Source of the DNA: Bacillus bingmayongensis
GTDB lineage: Bacteria > Bacillota > Bacilli > Bacillales > Bacillaceae_G
Direction: 5' to 3'
Assembly: GCF_000299035.1 (NCBI RefSeq)
Contig: NZ_JH921518.1
Span: forward strand, 62,001 to 126,000
DNA: 64,000 nucleotides
The notes under the pieces were generated by a model. It saw only the letters and a program-made list of their open reading frames with translations, did not search any database and had not been told where the DNA came from. Both the position numbers and the translations under genes were made by a program. Below, piece by piece: positions 16,411 through 24,976 of this stretch; the stretch's first letter is position 1, and every line of letters begins with the position of its first letter.

Positions 16411-16913
16411 TAACGATTAGACTGTCCTTTAGGAATACTCAAACACTCCCAATCTTCTTCTTTTAACATTTTTCCAACATAAATAATTTGTCCAACATGT
16501 GAAGCATAATGAGCAATTTGTCTCTCAATTGCTTGCATAACACTATGTACTTCACCTCGAATATGGACGATTGTTAAGAGGTCTTGTGAAGTTAATGATT
16601 GCAGCGCTTGAAAAACATATTCCCAGCCTTCCTGCCATGCTATTAGCACCTCTTCTTTTGAAGCATAACCACCCTCAAATTCACCATCACGATTTCGATC
16701 TAATTTTTCACCATCTTTCGTTAAAAAATCTGTCCATCTTGAGCGCATATTTCCATGTAAATGTTTGATTATAATCGCAATACTGTTTGCTTCTTCATGA
16801 GGTGTCCAACTTATTTGTTCATATGATAACTGTGAAAGTGTCCGTTCTCCTTGCTTTTGCATTGCCTTAAAGTTTGAAATGGCACATTCTAAATAGACCT
16901 TTCCAACATCCAT
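16407..16913 (-). CDS. DinB-superfamily protein (DUF1572-like)
   Basis: A 168-residue four-helix-bundle protein of the DinB type. The metal-binding histidine pattern is visible: IIIKHLHGNMRSRW around residue 50 and IAHYASHVGQIIYVGK near residue 135. Some DinB-like proteins act as thiol-dependent transferases, but no activity can be assigned here. The DUF number is from memory. The 3' end overlaps the convergent frameshifted gene by 4 bp. It is followed, 18 bp downstream of csaA, in what may be a csaA-dinB transcript. Confidence 0.75.
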   Translation of the reverse strand: MDVGKVYLECAISNFKAMQKQGERTLSQLSYEQISWTPHEEANSIAIIIKHLHGNMRSRWTDFLTKDGEKLDRNRDGEFEGGYASKEEVLIAWQEGWEYVFQALQSLTSQDLLTIVHIRGEVHSVMQAIERQIAHYASHVGQIIYVGKMLKEEDWECLSIPKGQSNRY

Positions 16914-16931
16914 TTCTAATCCTCTCCCATA

Positions 16932-17261
16932 TTAACTAATAGGTGTTCCATTTGGGACTTCTATATCAGGTTGCAGTAAGATTACATCCCCGGCTTCGGG
17001 AACTCCACCTACCACAAGTACTTCTGATTTAAAGCCTGCAACACGTTTGGGCGGAAAATTCACGACAGCTACAACCTGTTTGCCGATTAGCCCATCTGGT
17101 GTATATCTCTTCGTAATTTGAGCACTGGACTGCTTCATACCAAGTTCATCAAAGTCAATTTCCAGCTTAATCGCAGGTACACGAGCTTCTCTAAACTCTT
17201 CTGCTTTTATTATCGTTCCTACACGTAAATCTAACTGTAAAAAATCTTCAAAATTAGCCAT
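16932..17261 (-). CDS. csaA: CsaA, tRNA-binding-domain chaperone
   Basis: A 109-residue protein consisting of one OB-fold tRNA-binding domain, with [14 protein letters not shown] at the N-terminus, [11 protein letters not shown] in the middle and [21 protein letters not shown]-like sequence ([11 protein letters not shown]) at the end. This matches CsaA in length and order; CsaA assists protein export and binds tRNA in Bacillus. ATG at 17261 follows GGGAGGGGG; a longer frame reaching 17285 is not supported by a site. Confidence 0.9.
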   Translation of the reverse strand: MANFEDFLQLDLRVGTIIKAEEFREARVPAIKLEIDFDELGMKQSSAQITKRYTPDGLIGKQVVAVVNFPPKRVAGFKSEVLVVGGVPEAGDVILLQPDIEVPNGTPIS

Positions 17262-17315
17262 TTTATTCCCCCTCCCAATTTTCATTTAGACAAAACATAC
17301 ACATTTCCTCTAAAA

Positions 17316-17344
17316 AAAGAAAGATGCCTAAGCACCTTTCTTTT
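17316..17344 (-). terminator. Terminator at the end of brnQ
   Basis: AAAGAAAGATGC-CTAA-GCACCTTTCTTT with T run on the minus-strand side; it overlaps the last codons of brnQ. Confidence 0.75.
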
Positions 17345-18665
17345 GCAACTCACTTGATTCGTTTGGTCTATATAGGAAGTAACCGATAACTCCACCAACA
17401 CACGATGGCAGTAACCAACCAATTCCTTCCTTATATAAAGGAAGCATTTCTAGCACATTTGTTATTGCATCAAACTTAATATTTACACTTTCTAAACCGT
17501 TAAATAGACTAATAACTAGTGCACCTAAAATTGCACCAATATATATTGTATTTCGCTCTCCAATCCATTTATGGAAATAAGACAGTACAATTAGTACAAT
17601 CGCAACAGGATAAATAATCATCAATACTGGCAATGTTACAGCAATAAGCTGTGTTAATCCTAAGTTTGATACAACTAAACTAAACACACATACCAATGTT
17701 ACAATCATTTTATGTGATAATTTAGGGAATAACTTTGTAAAGAATCCCGCACAGGCCGATGTAAGTCCAACTGAAGTTGTTAAACAAGCAAGTGTAATAA
17801 CAAGGCCTAATAATACTTTGCCACTCGTTCCATATAGCTCATTTACAACTTTTGTTAAAATAAGACCTCCATTATCAGAAACGCCAAGCGATGTACTCGT
17901 CGAACCAAGATAAGCGAGTGATAAATAAATTAACGTTAAACCTAATACAGCAATAATTCCAGATACAATTGTTGTTTTTGCAATTTGTCCGCTCTCTTTT
18001 ATCCCTTTTGAACGAATAACTTGTACAACAACTATGCCAAATACAAGTGCACTAATAGCATCCATCGTTAAGTATCCTTGAATAAACCCACCAAAAAATG
18101 CAGTCTCTTTATATGCTTCTACCGGTGCAGCGGGAGCTCCAATTGGATCAATAATAGCTTTCCCTACAATTACAGCGACAATTAATACTAATAATGGAGT
18201 AAGAAATTTTCCAAACCAATCAATTAATTTCGATGGGTTTAGTGATAGATACCAAGTAATACCGAAGAAAACTGCTGTGTATAGAAACAGCATATACCAC
18301 TCTGACACAAATGCTTCTGATAAAAACGGCTTCATTCCCATTTCAAATGAAACTGCTCCCGTCCGCGGAATTGCAAAAAATGGTCCAATTGCTAAATAAC
18401 TAATCAGTGGGAAAATGAACGCAAATATAGGATGTACTCTTGAGGATAACGCTTTCAAGTCTCCTTCTACAAAAGCTACAGCAGTTACAGCTAGTAGAGG
18501 AAGACCGACTCCTGTCACAAGGAATCCAATTGTGGCAATCCAAACATTCTCTCCTGCTTGTTGACCTAATACTGGTGGGAAAATTAAATTTCCTGCTCCT
18601 AAAAATAATGCAAATAACATTAAACCGATTGCTAGCGTATCTCCTGGCCTTAATCGTCCCTTCAT
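17328..18665 (-). CDS. brnQ: Branched-chain amino acid:cation symporter BrnQ
   Basis: A 445-residue membrane carrier with about 12 helices. The N-terminus LAIGLMLFALFLGAGNLIFP and IGPFFAIPRTGAVSFEMG are signature BrnQ sequences. It imports Leu, Ile and Val with Na+ or H+. The start is uncertain: ATG 18665 (MKGRLRPGDT) gives the usual N-terminus but has only a weak GAGAG beside it, and ATG 18683 is also possible. A strong GGAGG lies farther upstream at about 18722-18727, without a suitably placed start. The 450-bp upstream region contains palindromes that may be operators. Confidence 0.9.
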   Translation of the reverse strand: MKGRLRPGDTLAIGLMLFALFLGAGNLIFPPVLGQQAGENVWIATIGFLVTGVGLPLLAVTAVAFVEGDLKALSSRVHPIFAFIFPLISYLAIGPFFAIPRTGAVSFEMGMKPFLSEAFVSEWYMLFLYTAVFFGITWYLSLNPSKLIDWFGKFLTPLLVLIVAVIVGKAIIDPIGAPAAPVEAYKETAFFGGFIQGYLTMDAISALVFGIVVVQVIRSKGIKESGQIAKTTIVSGIIAVLGLTLIYLSLAYLGSTSTSLGVSDNGGLILTKVVNELYGTSGKVLLGLVITLACLTTSVGLTSACAGFFTKLFPKLSHKMIVTLVCVFSLVVSNLGLTQLIAVTLPVLMIIYPVAIVLIVLSYFHKWIGERNTIYIGAILGALVISLFNGLESVNIKFDAITNVLEMLPLYKEGIGWLLPSCVGGVIGYFLYRPNESSELQKKGA

Positions 18666-19083
18666 CTCTCTTTTGCATAGCATGTCTCTATTGTTTTTAT
18701 CTCTTTCACAATATGCTATGCATCCTCCTCTCTATCCATGTTGATTATATATGTCCCTCAAAAAGCAATGTCTTTTCCCATAATTTCTCCATTTCACCTT
18801 TTTATTACTCCAACTAATGAATTTTGATTTTTTTGAATATTCAAAACATTATAGTGTTAAATCACAGAGTTAATAGGTCGGACCTCTTTACTTTTGTCAC
18901 ACATATAGTAACACATTTAGTTGAAAAATAGAAACATATTTTTTATATGGAATTTTTCGAAAAACAAAATAGTATACACTTATTTTTTATGTTATTCTTT
19001 TGTAAAAATATTTCTACAGAAAAAGCCATTACCCTCATTTTGTTATTTCAAAATATCTTTAGTCTTCCTTAACTAATATAATG
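18666..19083. other. Intergenic region upstream of brnQ with two palindromes
   Basis: No gene is seen in this 418-bp AT-rich stretch. It holds a perfect 16-bp palindrome TTTTGAATATTCAAAA at 18831-18846 and the inverted repeat AGGTCGGACCT at 18875-18885. The latter resembles operators of the FadR subgroup of GntR regulators. A TATAAT hexamer on the minus strand near 18745-18752 could be the brnQ -10 element. Confidence 0.4.
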
Positions 19084-19113
19084 AAAAGCCACCTAAATCA
19101 AACAGATGGCTTT
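19084..19113 (-). terminator. Terminator after CBS-domain gene
   Basis: On the minus strand GAAAGCCATC...GGTGGCTTTTC, 7 bp beyond the stop. Confidence 0.65.
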
Positions 19114-19119
19114 CCATAT

Positions 19120-19767
19120 CTATTCTATTATCTCTACTTCACGTGGATTATTCATTTCTTCTACATATACAACACGAAATCCGTGATCTTCTAAATCCTT
19201 TAGTAAAGTCTCTAACCCTTCTTCTTTAAATTCCTCACCTAGTGTAAACATAATTCTGCGTACTAATAACGCATCATTATCAAATGTCATTAAACTTTGA
19301 ATACCACTATATTTTTTCAAAACTGTAGATAGTTTTTGAATCGCTCCATTATAATCTTGAGTTCCTATCATGACGGAATACTTGCTAGAATGAACACCCC
19401 ATGCATCCTCTAATAGCTCAAATACCTTTTTATGAGTTAGGATTCCAAGAAATGTTCCTTTCTCATCAATAACGGACAAATATGGTAACTTTTTAATTGT
19501 AAAGAACACTTTAAAGAAAGAAGAATCTTCTTTCACATATCCATCTTTATCACTTAATAATTCTAATAAATTATCCTCTAATGATCCTTTATATTCTAAA
19601 ATATCTACTTTATATACATTCCCTAAAAATTTCTCTTTCTTTTCATCTAGTACCGGAACACAACGATAACCCGTTTTATTTAAATGATCCAATGCTTCAC
19701 CTATCGTAAATGAAGCAGAACAAAATAAGACTTCTCTTTTTGACACATAGTTTCCTTTTACTCTCAT
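19120..19767 (-). CDS. CBS-domain protein, CbpA-like (possible c-di-AMP sensor)
   Basis: A 215-residue soluble protein with two CBS motifs (residues about 8-65 and 72-122, e.g. TGYRCVPVLDEKKEKFLGNV and LPYLSVIDEKGTFLGILTH) followed by an ACT-like C-terminal domain (about 130-205). The layout resembles the Listeria cyclic di-AMP-binding protein CbpA. Ligand binding is inferred from similarity of architecture only. ATG at 19767 follows AAGGAGG. Two CodY-like boxes lie 48-93 bp upstream of the start. Confidence 0.75.
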   Translation of the reverse strand: MRVKGNYVSKREVLFCSASFTIGEALDHLNKTGYRCVPVLDEKKEKFLGNVYKVDILEYKGSLEDNLLELLSDKDGYVKEDSSFFKVFFTIKKLPYLSVIDEKGTFLGILTHKKVFELLEDAWGVHSSKYSVMIGTQDYNGAIQKLSTVLKKYSGIQSLMTFDNDALLVRRIMFTLGEEFKEEGLETLLKDLEDHGFRVVYVEEMNNPREVEIIE

Positions 19768-19814
19768 AAAAAGCCTCCTTATGTTAAAATACTTTCTGTG
19801 CCATAACTATATTA

Positions 19815-19829
19815 TATTTTCAGAAAAAA
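19815..19829. promoter_or_regulatory. CodY-like box, weak
   Basis: TATTTTCAGAAAAAA matches the CodY consensus AATTTTCWGAAAATT at 12 of 15 positions; it lies upstream of the CBS-domain gene. Confidence 0.35.
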
Positions 19830-19845
19830 ATAAATGATTTATTTT

Positions 19846-19860
19846 ATTTTTCTGAAAATT
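19846..19860. promoter_or_regulatory. CodY-like box, strong
   Basis: ATTTTTCTGAAAATT matches the CodY consensus at 14 of 15 positions and sits 79-93 bp upstream of the CBS-domain start. The 354-bp gap 19768-20121 holds no gene but carries three such boxes in all. Confidence 0.55.
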
Positions 19861-20086
19861 TTCGTATTATTGTCATTATTTGTTCATGAATGATTCATAT
19901 TTTGAAAAATTTAGAGATTATCCTTTTGGACTTAATTGCTGACTAAAAAATTTATAAATAGATTGTTATTTTTCATTACCGTTTTCCTTTAAAAATAAAG
20001 AGAATTACTTATTATCATAACTTATACCCATATGTAAAGAAAAAGATATTGTAACTTCTTCAAAAAAGCGTTAGAATAAGAATAAG

Positions 20087-20101
20087 AATTTTCTGAACAT
20101 T
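20087..20101. promoter_or_regulatory. CodY-like box before the OppB-like permease
   Basis: AATTTTCTGAACATT matches the CodY consensus at 14 of 15 positions. It ends about 20 bp before the permease start, well placed to block transcription when CodY is active. Confidence 0.6.
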
Positions 20102-20121
20102 CAAAGAGCAGGTGAGCAATT

Positions 20122-21012
20122 ATGTCTTCATTATTTCGTACTTACACATATCGCTTTTTAGCTGGATTCCTAATCATTCTTATCATAAGCCCTCTTCCCG
20201 CTATATTATTAACGCATGAATCTTCTTATTTAAAAGGTTTAATTGGGATTTTCCATAATTTCACTCATTTTCCGTCTATTTCCATCCCAATGATTGATTG
20301 GATGCATGAATCCATTCTTTTCTCATCTCAACCTATTATAAATTCTACCACAACGTTACATGTTCCAGGACAATCTCCACTTCTATTCCCCTATATGTGG
20401 GAAGTATACTTTTTATCAATCGTTCGCTTTACACTCACACTCGCAATTGGTTTTTTCATTAGCTTAGCGATTGGACGTTTATTCTTAAAGGCACCAAAAC
20501 AATTTAAAAAATACATTTCAATATTGCGCTGGATTCCATACTCATTCAGTACTGCTTTATTACAATGTTCTATTGTTTTAATTTCTTTATACATTGCAAA
20601 GTACATAACAATTCCATTCCTGTCCTCCCTCATCATCATATGTAGTACATCAATGATTATCGTTATACAGGCAATCAAAAAATGGATTCCGTTTTTAAAT
20701 AAAACTGAAGAACATGATGATATACGTGACTCATCTTTTCTCATTAATACGTTATTTATGGCCATCGTTTCAAATCATAAATCTATTTTAAGCTCCATTA
20801 TTCTTTCATTCTTTTATATGGAATGTATTTTTCATACAAAAGGATTACTACAATTTATTATTCAATTTGGAGGAAGTTCACCAACTGTTGTCACAATTGG
20901 ACTGCTACTCATTTATATTCCTTACATCATTCTTTCCTTTCTTCAATCCGTATGGACAACAAACCAGTCTAAACATCAAACTTATGCTATCTCAAAAACA
21001 ATAATTAAATAA
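20122..21012 (+). CDS. OppB/DppB-like ABC permease, solitary
   Basis: A 296-residue membrane protein with about six helices. The order resembles peptide ABC permeases of the DppB type: an N-terminal helix, a large external segment (residues about 35-95), then a permease core ending in FFYMECIFHTKGLLQFIIQF, which parallels the EKIFNWPGLG region of OppB. Sequence conservation is low and no OppC, ATPase or binding protein adjoins it. It may serve another system or be a divergent relic. ATG at 20122 follows AGGTGAG. A CodY-like box lies just upstream. Confidence 0.6.
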   Translation: MSSLFRTYTYRFLAGFLIILIISPLPAILLTHESSYLKGLIGIFHNFTHFPSISIPMIDWMHESILFSSQPIINSTTTLHVPGQSPLLFPYMWEVYFLSIVRFTLTLAIGFFISLAIGRLFLKAPKQFKKYISILRWIPYSFSTALLQCSIVLISLYIAKYITIPFLSSLIIICSTSMIIVIQAIKKWIPFLNKTEEHDDIRDSSFLINTLFMAIVSNHKSILSSIILSFFYMECIFHTKGLLQFIIQFGGSSPTVVTIGLLLIYIPYIILSFLQSVWTTNQSKHQTYAISKTIIK

Positions 21013-21030
21013 TTAAACTTTAAGCTATCT

Positions 21031-21054
21031 CCCTCCTTTTAAAAACGGAGGGTT
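21031..21054 (+). terminator. Terminator-like hairpin after the permease
   Basis: CCCTCC...GGAGGG stem with TTTTAAAAAC loop, followed only by a short T stretch. Confidence 0.5.
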
Positions 21055-21224
21055 ATTCCCCTTTCATTCAGGGTAAAATACCAACAAATTCATGAATGTT
21101 TAGAAAAACATTCCAATATTTACTCATTTCCTTTGACTATTATTTTCATTTCGATTTATTATAAAAGTATAACATACTTGCAGGAGGTGACATCTTTATT
21201 CCCACTTCGGGGTAGAGAACACAC

Positions 21225-22532
21225 TTGGACATATTAAATATTTTTCTCATCTTTGTACTTATTCTCATTTCTGGCTTTTTCGTGGCATCTGAATTTGCGG
21301 TGGTAAAAGTACGAAAAAGTCGAATTGATCAGCTTGCAAATGAAGGAAATAAGCAAGCATTAGCTGCCAGAAGCGTTGTTTCTAACTTAGATGTATACTT
21401 ATCAGCTTGCCAGCTTGGTATTACCATCACGTCTTTAGGGCTTGGTTGGCTTGGTGAACCAACTGTTGAACACTTACTACGACCACTATTTGAAAAAATA
21501 AATATTACTGGGACAATGGCTAACACGCTATCCTTTATCATTGCATTTAGTGTCATTACTTTTTTCCATGTTGTATTAGGTGAACTTGTTCCAAAATCTT
21601 TTGCAATTCAAAAAGCCGAAGCAATTACATTAAAATTTGCCAAACCACTCATTTGGTTTGATAAAATTATGTATCCTTTCATTTGGTTACTTAATGGTAC
21701 AGCCGTATTCTTTACAAAACTATTCGGCTTAGAACCAGCAAAAGAAAATGAACTTGCTCACTCAGAAGAAGAATTGCGACTCATTTTAGGTGAAAGCTTT
21801 AAAAGCGGTGAAATTAATCAAACTGAATATAAATATGTAAATAATATTTTCGAATTTGATGATCGTGTTGCCAAAGAAATAATGGTACCTCGTACCGAAA
21901 TGGTTTGTTTATCTACCGAAAATACATTAGAAGAAAATATGGATATCGTGGCATCTGAAAAATATACACGTTATCCGATTATTGAAAAAGATAAAGATGA
22001 TATTATCGGGATGCTAAATACAAAAGAAATTTTTCACGATCAAACGAAGGGAATTCAAAAACCTTTAGAAGCGTATATCCATCCGGTCTTAACTGTATTT
22101 GAAACAGTACCAATCCGTAAAACATTAATTCATCTTCAAAAAAATCGTGTGCAAATGGCGATTGTAATGGATGAATATGGCGGAACAGCTGGACTATTAA
22201 CAATGGAAGATATTATTGAAGAAATTATTGGTGAAATTCAAGATGAGTTTGATGCAGATGAATCACCGATGATTGAAAAACGCACACCAAAACTCACTGT
22301 ACTGGATGGCAAAGTACTCATTTCAGAAGTAAATGATATGTTTGGTTTACATATTGATGAAAGTGATTTAGATACAATTGGTGGCTGGCTTCTATCCCAG
22401 GCTATTGATTTAAATATCGAAGTTGGCTATTCAATTGAATATGCTGGTTTCCAATTTAAAGCATTAGAGCTTGACGGGCATCAAATTAAGAAAGTTGCTG
22501 TACATAAACTAGATAGTAAAAAGGAGATATAA
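21225..22532 (+). CDS. CNNM/CorC family transporter-like protein (hemolysin C type)
   Basis: A 435-residue protein: DUF21/CNNM membrane domain (residues about 1-190, with ISGFFVASEFAVVKVRKSRI and GLGWLGEPTVEHLL), a CBS pair (about 200-330, with IMVPRTEMVCL and VMDEYGGTAGLLTMEDI) and a CorC_HlyC transporter-associated C-terminal domain. Bacterial relatives such as MpfA are linked to Mg2+ efflux. TTG at 21225 is the first in-frame start after a stop, yet the strong AGGAGGTGA is 35 nt upstream, so the real initiation geometry is unusual. The DUF456 gene follows at 2 bp. Confidence 0.85.
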   Translation: MDILNIFLIFVLILISGFFVASEFAVVKVRKSRIDQLANEGNKQALAARSVVSNLDVYLSACQLGITITSLGLGWLGEPTVEHLLRPLFEKINITGTMANTLSFIIAFSVITFFHVVLGELVPKSFAIQKAEAITLKFAKPLIWFDKIMYPFIWLLNGTAVFFTKLFGLEPAKENELAHSEEELRLILGESFKSGEINQTEYKYVNNIFEFDDRVAKEIMVPRTEMVCLSTENTLEENMDIVASEKYTRYPIIEKDKDDIIGMLNTKEIFHDQTKGIQKPLEAYIHPVLTVFETVPIRKTLIHLQKNRVQMAIVMDEYGGTAGLLTMEDIIEEIIGEIQDEFDADESPMIEKRTPKLTVLDGKVLISEVNDMFGLHIDESDLDTIGGWLLSQAIDLNIEVGYSIEYAGFQFKALELDGHQIKKVAVHKLDSKKEI

Positions 22533-22533
22533 A

Positions 22534-23016
22534 TTGACTGTTTTATTAACACTTTGTATAATTGTTTGTTTTATCGTATCATTTATTGCGTTTATCTATC
22601 CAATCATCCCTGGCATACTTGCACTGTGGGCTGGATATATCATTTATCATTTTGGTATAAATGGCGGGGAGCTAACAACAAGTTTTTGGATCTTTCAAAT
22701 CATTTTTACCATCATTATTTTCGTTGCTGATTTTATTGCAAATGGATACTTCTTAAAAAAATACGGAAGTACCAGATGGGGCGAACGTGTGGGAATGATT
22801 TCTATTATTATCGGATCCTTTTTCTTCCCACCATTTGGTCTCATTATCATTCCATTTCTATCTGTTTTCGTGACAGAAATAATGCATAAAAAGACACCGC
22901 AAGAAGCGTTTATGGTCGGAATCGCTACAGTCGTCGGCTTTTTAAGCAGTACAGTAGCAAAAGCAATCTTACAAATCATTATGATTATCATTTTTGTATG
23001 TTACATTCTTTTTTAA
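22534..23016 (+). CDS. DUF456 family membrane protein
   Basis: A 160-residue hydrophobic protein with four to five helices and the DUF456 pattern: YPIIPGILALWAGYIIYHF at the N-terminus and a glycine-rich RWGERVGMISIIIGSFFFPP hairpin in the middle. Function unknown. TTG at 22534 follows AAGGAG and lies directly after the CNNM stop, so the pair forms an operon. A strong terminator follows. Confidence 0.85.
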   Translation: MTVLLTLCIIVCFIVSFIAFIYPIIPGILALWAGYIIYHFGINGGELTTSFWIFQIIFTIIIFVADFIANGYFLKKYGSTRWGERVGMISIIIGSFFFPPFGLIIIPFLSVFVTEIMHKKTPQEAFMVGIATVVGFLSSTVAKAILQIIMIIIFVCYILF

Positions 23017-23042
23017 CCATCCCTTTTCAGGGATGGTTTTTT
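23015..23042 (+). terminator. Terminator after DUF456 gene
   Basis: AACCATCCC-TTTTCA-GGGATGGTT followed by T6. Confidence 0.85.
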
Positions 23043-23661
23043 AATAAGCAATACCTACGCGGCTATTTTCATATACTTTTTCATTTATTAGAGACCATGT
23101 AAAACAAGCCGTATCTCCTACCGTAATTTTTGATCCATCCAGTGGTAACATATTTGCCTCCGTCCGGTACATACCCGTTTCTTCACCATCAATTAGATAT
23201 GTGGGACAAACAATTGTCCAGTATAGCCCACTGTTCTTTAAAGCTACATAAGCAGCTAAATGATCTTCTGCAGCTGTTGTAGTTCTTCTTTTTGATTCTT
23301 CCGATTGAAACCGATATATGTTCAGATTTGTTCGAGCCTGTAAAATACCTGCTGTTCCTATCGTGATAATCCTTTTTACTCCCTCTTCATCCATATGTTT
23401 TATAATACTAGGTATACTATTCGATAACGTTCTATTTCCATCTGTCCCAAGAGCACTTAAAACAATTTCAGCTCCTTTTAAAGCCTTCTTCACATCATTT
23501 TCTTGCAATACATCCCCTTCTACTATATATAGATTGTTATGTTTTACCACAAGCTTATTTTGATCACGAACTAATACTGTGACATCATGTGAATCTTGTA
23601 ATGCCAGTTTCATTAACTGGGCCCCAACTCTTCCAGTTGCTCCAAATATGCATATTTTCAT
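23041..23661 (-). CDS. NAD(P)-binding oxidoreductase, NmrA/atypical SDR type
   Basis: A 206-residue Rossmann protein beginning MKICIFGATGRVGAQLMKLA (the GxxGxxG dinucleotide motif), with VLVRDQNKL and the ALGTDG motif after the fourth strand. This is the NAD(P)H-binding (PF13460-like) group, related to flavin reductase and NmrA-like proteins; some members are stress-induced. There is no clear YxxxK, as is common in this group. It is a monocistronic gene, convergent with the CNNM operon. Confidence 0.8.
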   Translation of the reverse strand: MKICIFGATGRVGAQLMKLALQDSHDVTVLVRDQNKLVVKHNNLYIVEGDVLQENDVKKALKGAEIVLSALGTDGNRTLSNSIPSIIKHMDEEGVKRIITIGTAGILQARTNLNIYRFQSEESKRRTTTAAEDHLAAYVALKNSGLYWTIVCPTYLIDGEETGMYRTEANMLPLDGSKITVGDTACFTWSLINEKVYENSRVGIAY

Positions 23662-23721
23662 TTCTCTTCTCCTTATTCTCTATTTCTCTCTATTTTTTCT
23701 CAAAAACGAAAAATATACAAC

Positions 23722-23752
23722 TAAAAAAGCTTCCTCATCACCTGAGGAAGCT
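23722..23752 (-). terminator. Terminator after the small lipoprotein gene
   Basis: AGCTTCCTCA-TCACC-TGAGGAAGCT perfect 10-bp stem with a T6 tail on the minus strand. Confidence 0.85.
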
Positions 23753-23772
23753 CCACTATACATAACATAATC

Positions 23773-23955
23773 TTATTTTTTTTCCTTTGAATCTGAAGAA
23801 TTGCTATCTTTACTCGTTTCCTGATCTGTCTTTTCATCTTGCTGAGTTGTAGTTTCTTCATCTTTCTTCTTTTCCTCATCATTATTATTACAACCTACCA
23901 GAAATAAAGAGCTCGCAAGTGCCATAGCAGTCAAAGTTTTTACCCATTTACTCAT
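23773..23955 (-). CDS. Small lipoprotein
   Basis: A 60-residue protein: signal sequence KTLTAMALASSLFLVGC with a lipobox LVGC at about residue 21, then a short, highly charged tail of Asp, Glu, Lys, Thr and Ser (NNNDEEKKKDEE and repeats of similar type). Such acidic tethered tails are common in Bacillus but carry no known activity. ATG at 23955 follows GGGGGAT. It stands alone. Confidence 0.75.
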   Translation of the reverse strand: MSKWVKTLTAMALASSLFLVGCNNNDEEKKKDEETTTQQDEKTDQETSKDSNSSDSKEKK

Positions 23956-24143
23956 TTGCTTATCCCCCTTTTGATAGAATATGTACAATCTCATATTACT
24001 TCTCTTTTTTGAAGGAAATATTAGAAAAGAGTAAAGATACGGTAAATATTTGTAAATTTTCTGATAACACCGATCTTATTTTTTTAATTTCGCAGTGTTT
24101 TCACCTATAATAAAAGTAATATAAAAGAGAAAGGTTGATACAT

Positions 24144-24929
24144 ATGGAACTTGGATTAGCTGGAAAAACTGCTCTAGTTGTCGCTTCTAGTCAAGGCTTA
24201 GGAAAAGCAATTGCTACAGAGCTTATAAAAGAAGGAACAAATGTTATGCTACTTAGTCGTAATGAAGAAAAGCTAGCATCCTTACAAAAAGAGCTGATTG
24301 CTCTTAACAAAGGTACTGCCATGTATACAGTTTGTGATGTCACAAATAAAGAAAATATCAAACAAGCGGTAGCATATACTATACAAACTTTTGGTACAAT
24401 CGATATTTTAGTTAACAATGCTGGCGGACCAAAGCCAGGTACATTTGAACAATTAACGGATGAAGATTGGTACAGCTCATTTGAACTCAATTTATTAAGT
24501 TACGTTCGTATGATTCGTGAAGTACTTCCATATATGAAGGAGCAAGGTGGCAAAATTATTAACATTGCTTCTTCTTCTATTAAAGAGCCAATTCCCGGAT
24601 TACTATTATCGAATACATTCCGAGTCGGCATTACAGGGTTAGCAAAAACGTTAGCATCTGAACTTGCTCCATACAATATTTTAATTAATACGATTGCACC
24701 TGGACGTATCGCTACAGACCGCATCGCTTCTCTCGATGAAACAGCTGCCGAAAAACGCGGAATTGCAGTAGAAGACGTTCAAAAACAATATGAAGCAATT
24801 ATCCCTCTTGGAAGATATGGTCATCCTAGTGAATTCGCTAAATTTGCTACATTCCTTGCATCCGATGCAAATACTTATATGACCGGGCAATCATTCCTTG
24901 TTGATGGTGGAATGGTAAAAAGTTTATAA
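24144..24929 (+). CDS. SDR-family protein lacking the classical YxxxK
   Basis: A 261-residue short-chain dehydrogenase-like protein. The cofactor motif is non-standard, ASSQGLG (residues 14-20) instead of TGxxxGxG, while NNAG (91-94) and Asn116 are kept. Where YxxxK should be, the sequence is SNTFR (Ser156, Arg160), so the catalytic Tyr and Lys are replaced. This fits the 3-oxoacyl-ACP-reductase-like SDR subgroup known to deviate from the tetrad. Substrate unknown. ATG at 24144 follows AAAGGTTGAT. Terminator downstream is shared with the convergent coat-like gene. Confidence 0.8.
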   Translation: MELGLAGKTALVVASSQGLGKAIATELIKEGTNVMLLSRNEEKLASLQKELIALNKGTAMYTVCDVTNKENIKQAVAYTIQTFGTIDILVNNAGGPKPGTFEQLTDEDWYSSFELNLLSYVRMIREVLPYMKEQGGKIINIASSSIKEPIPGLLLSNTFRVGITGLAKTLASELAPYNILINTIAPGRIATDRIASLDETAAEKRGIAVEDVQKQYEAIIPLGRYGHPSEFAKFATFLASDANTYMTGQSFLVDGGMVKSL

Positions 24930-24939
24930 TTCTTATACA

Positions 24940-24976
24940 AAAAAACAAGACGGCTACTATTCCGTCTTGTTTTTTA
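24940..24976. terminator. Bidirectional terminator
   Basis: ACAAGACGG-CTACTATT-CCGTCTTGT with A and T runs on both sides, between two convergent genes. Confidence 0.85.

Noticed and set aside
18722-18727. GGAGG upstream of brnQ as its ribosome binding site
   Set aside because: No in-frame ATG, GTG or TTG lies at a workable distance; the frame carries only untypical residues to the first ATG.
23041-24929. The two nearby Rossmann proteins as one pathway
   Set aside because: They are on opposite strands with a lipoprotein gene and terminator between them, so no functional link is supported.
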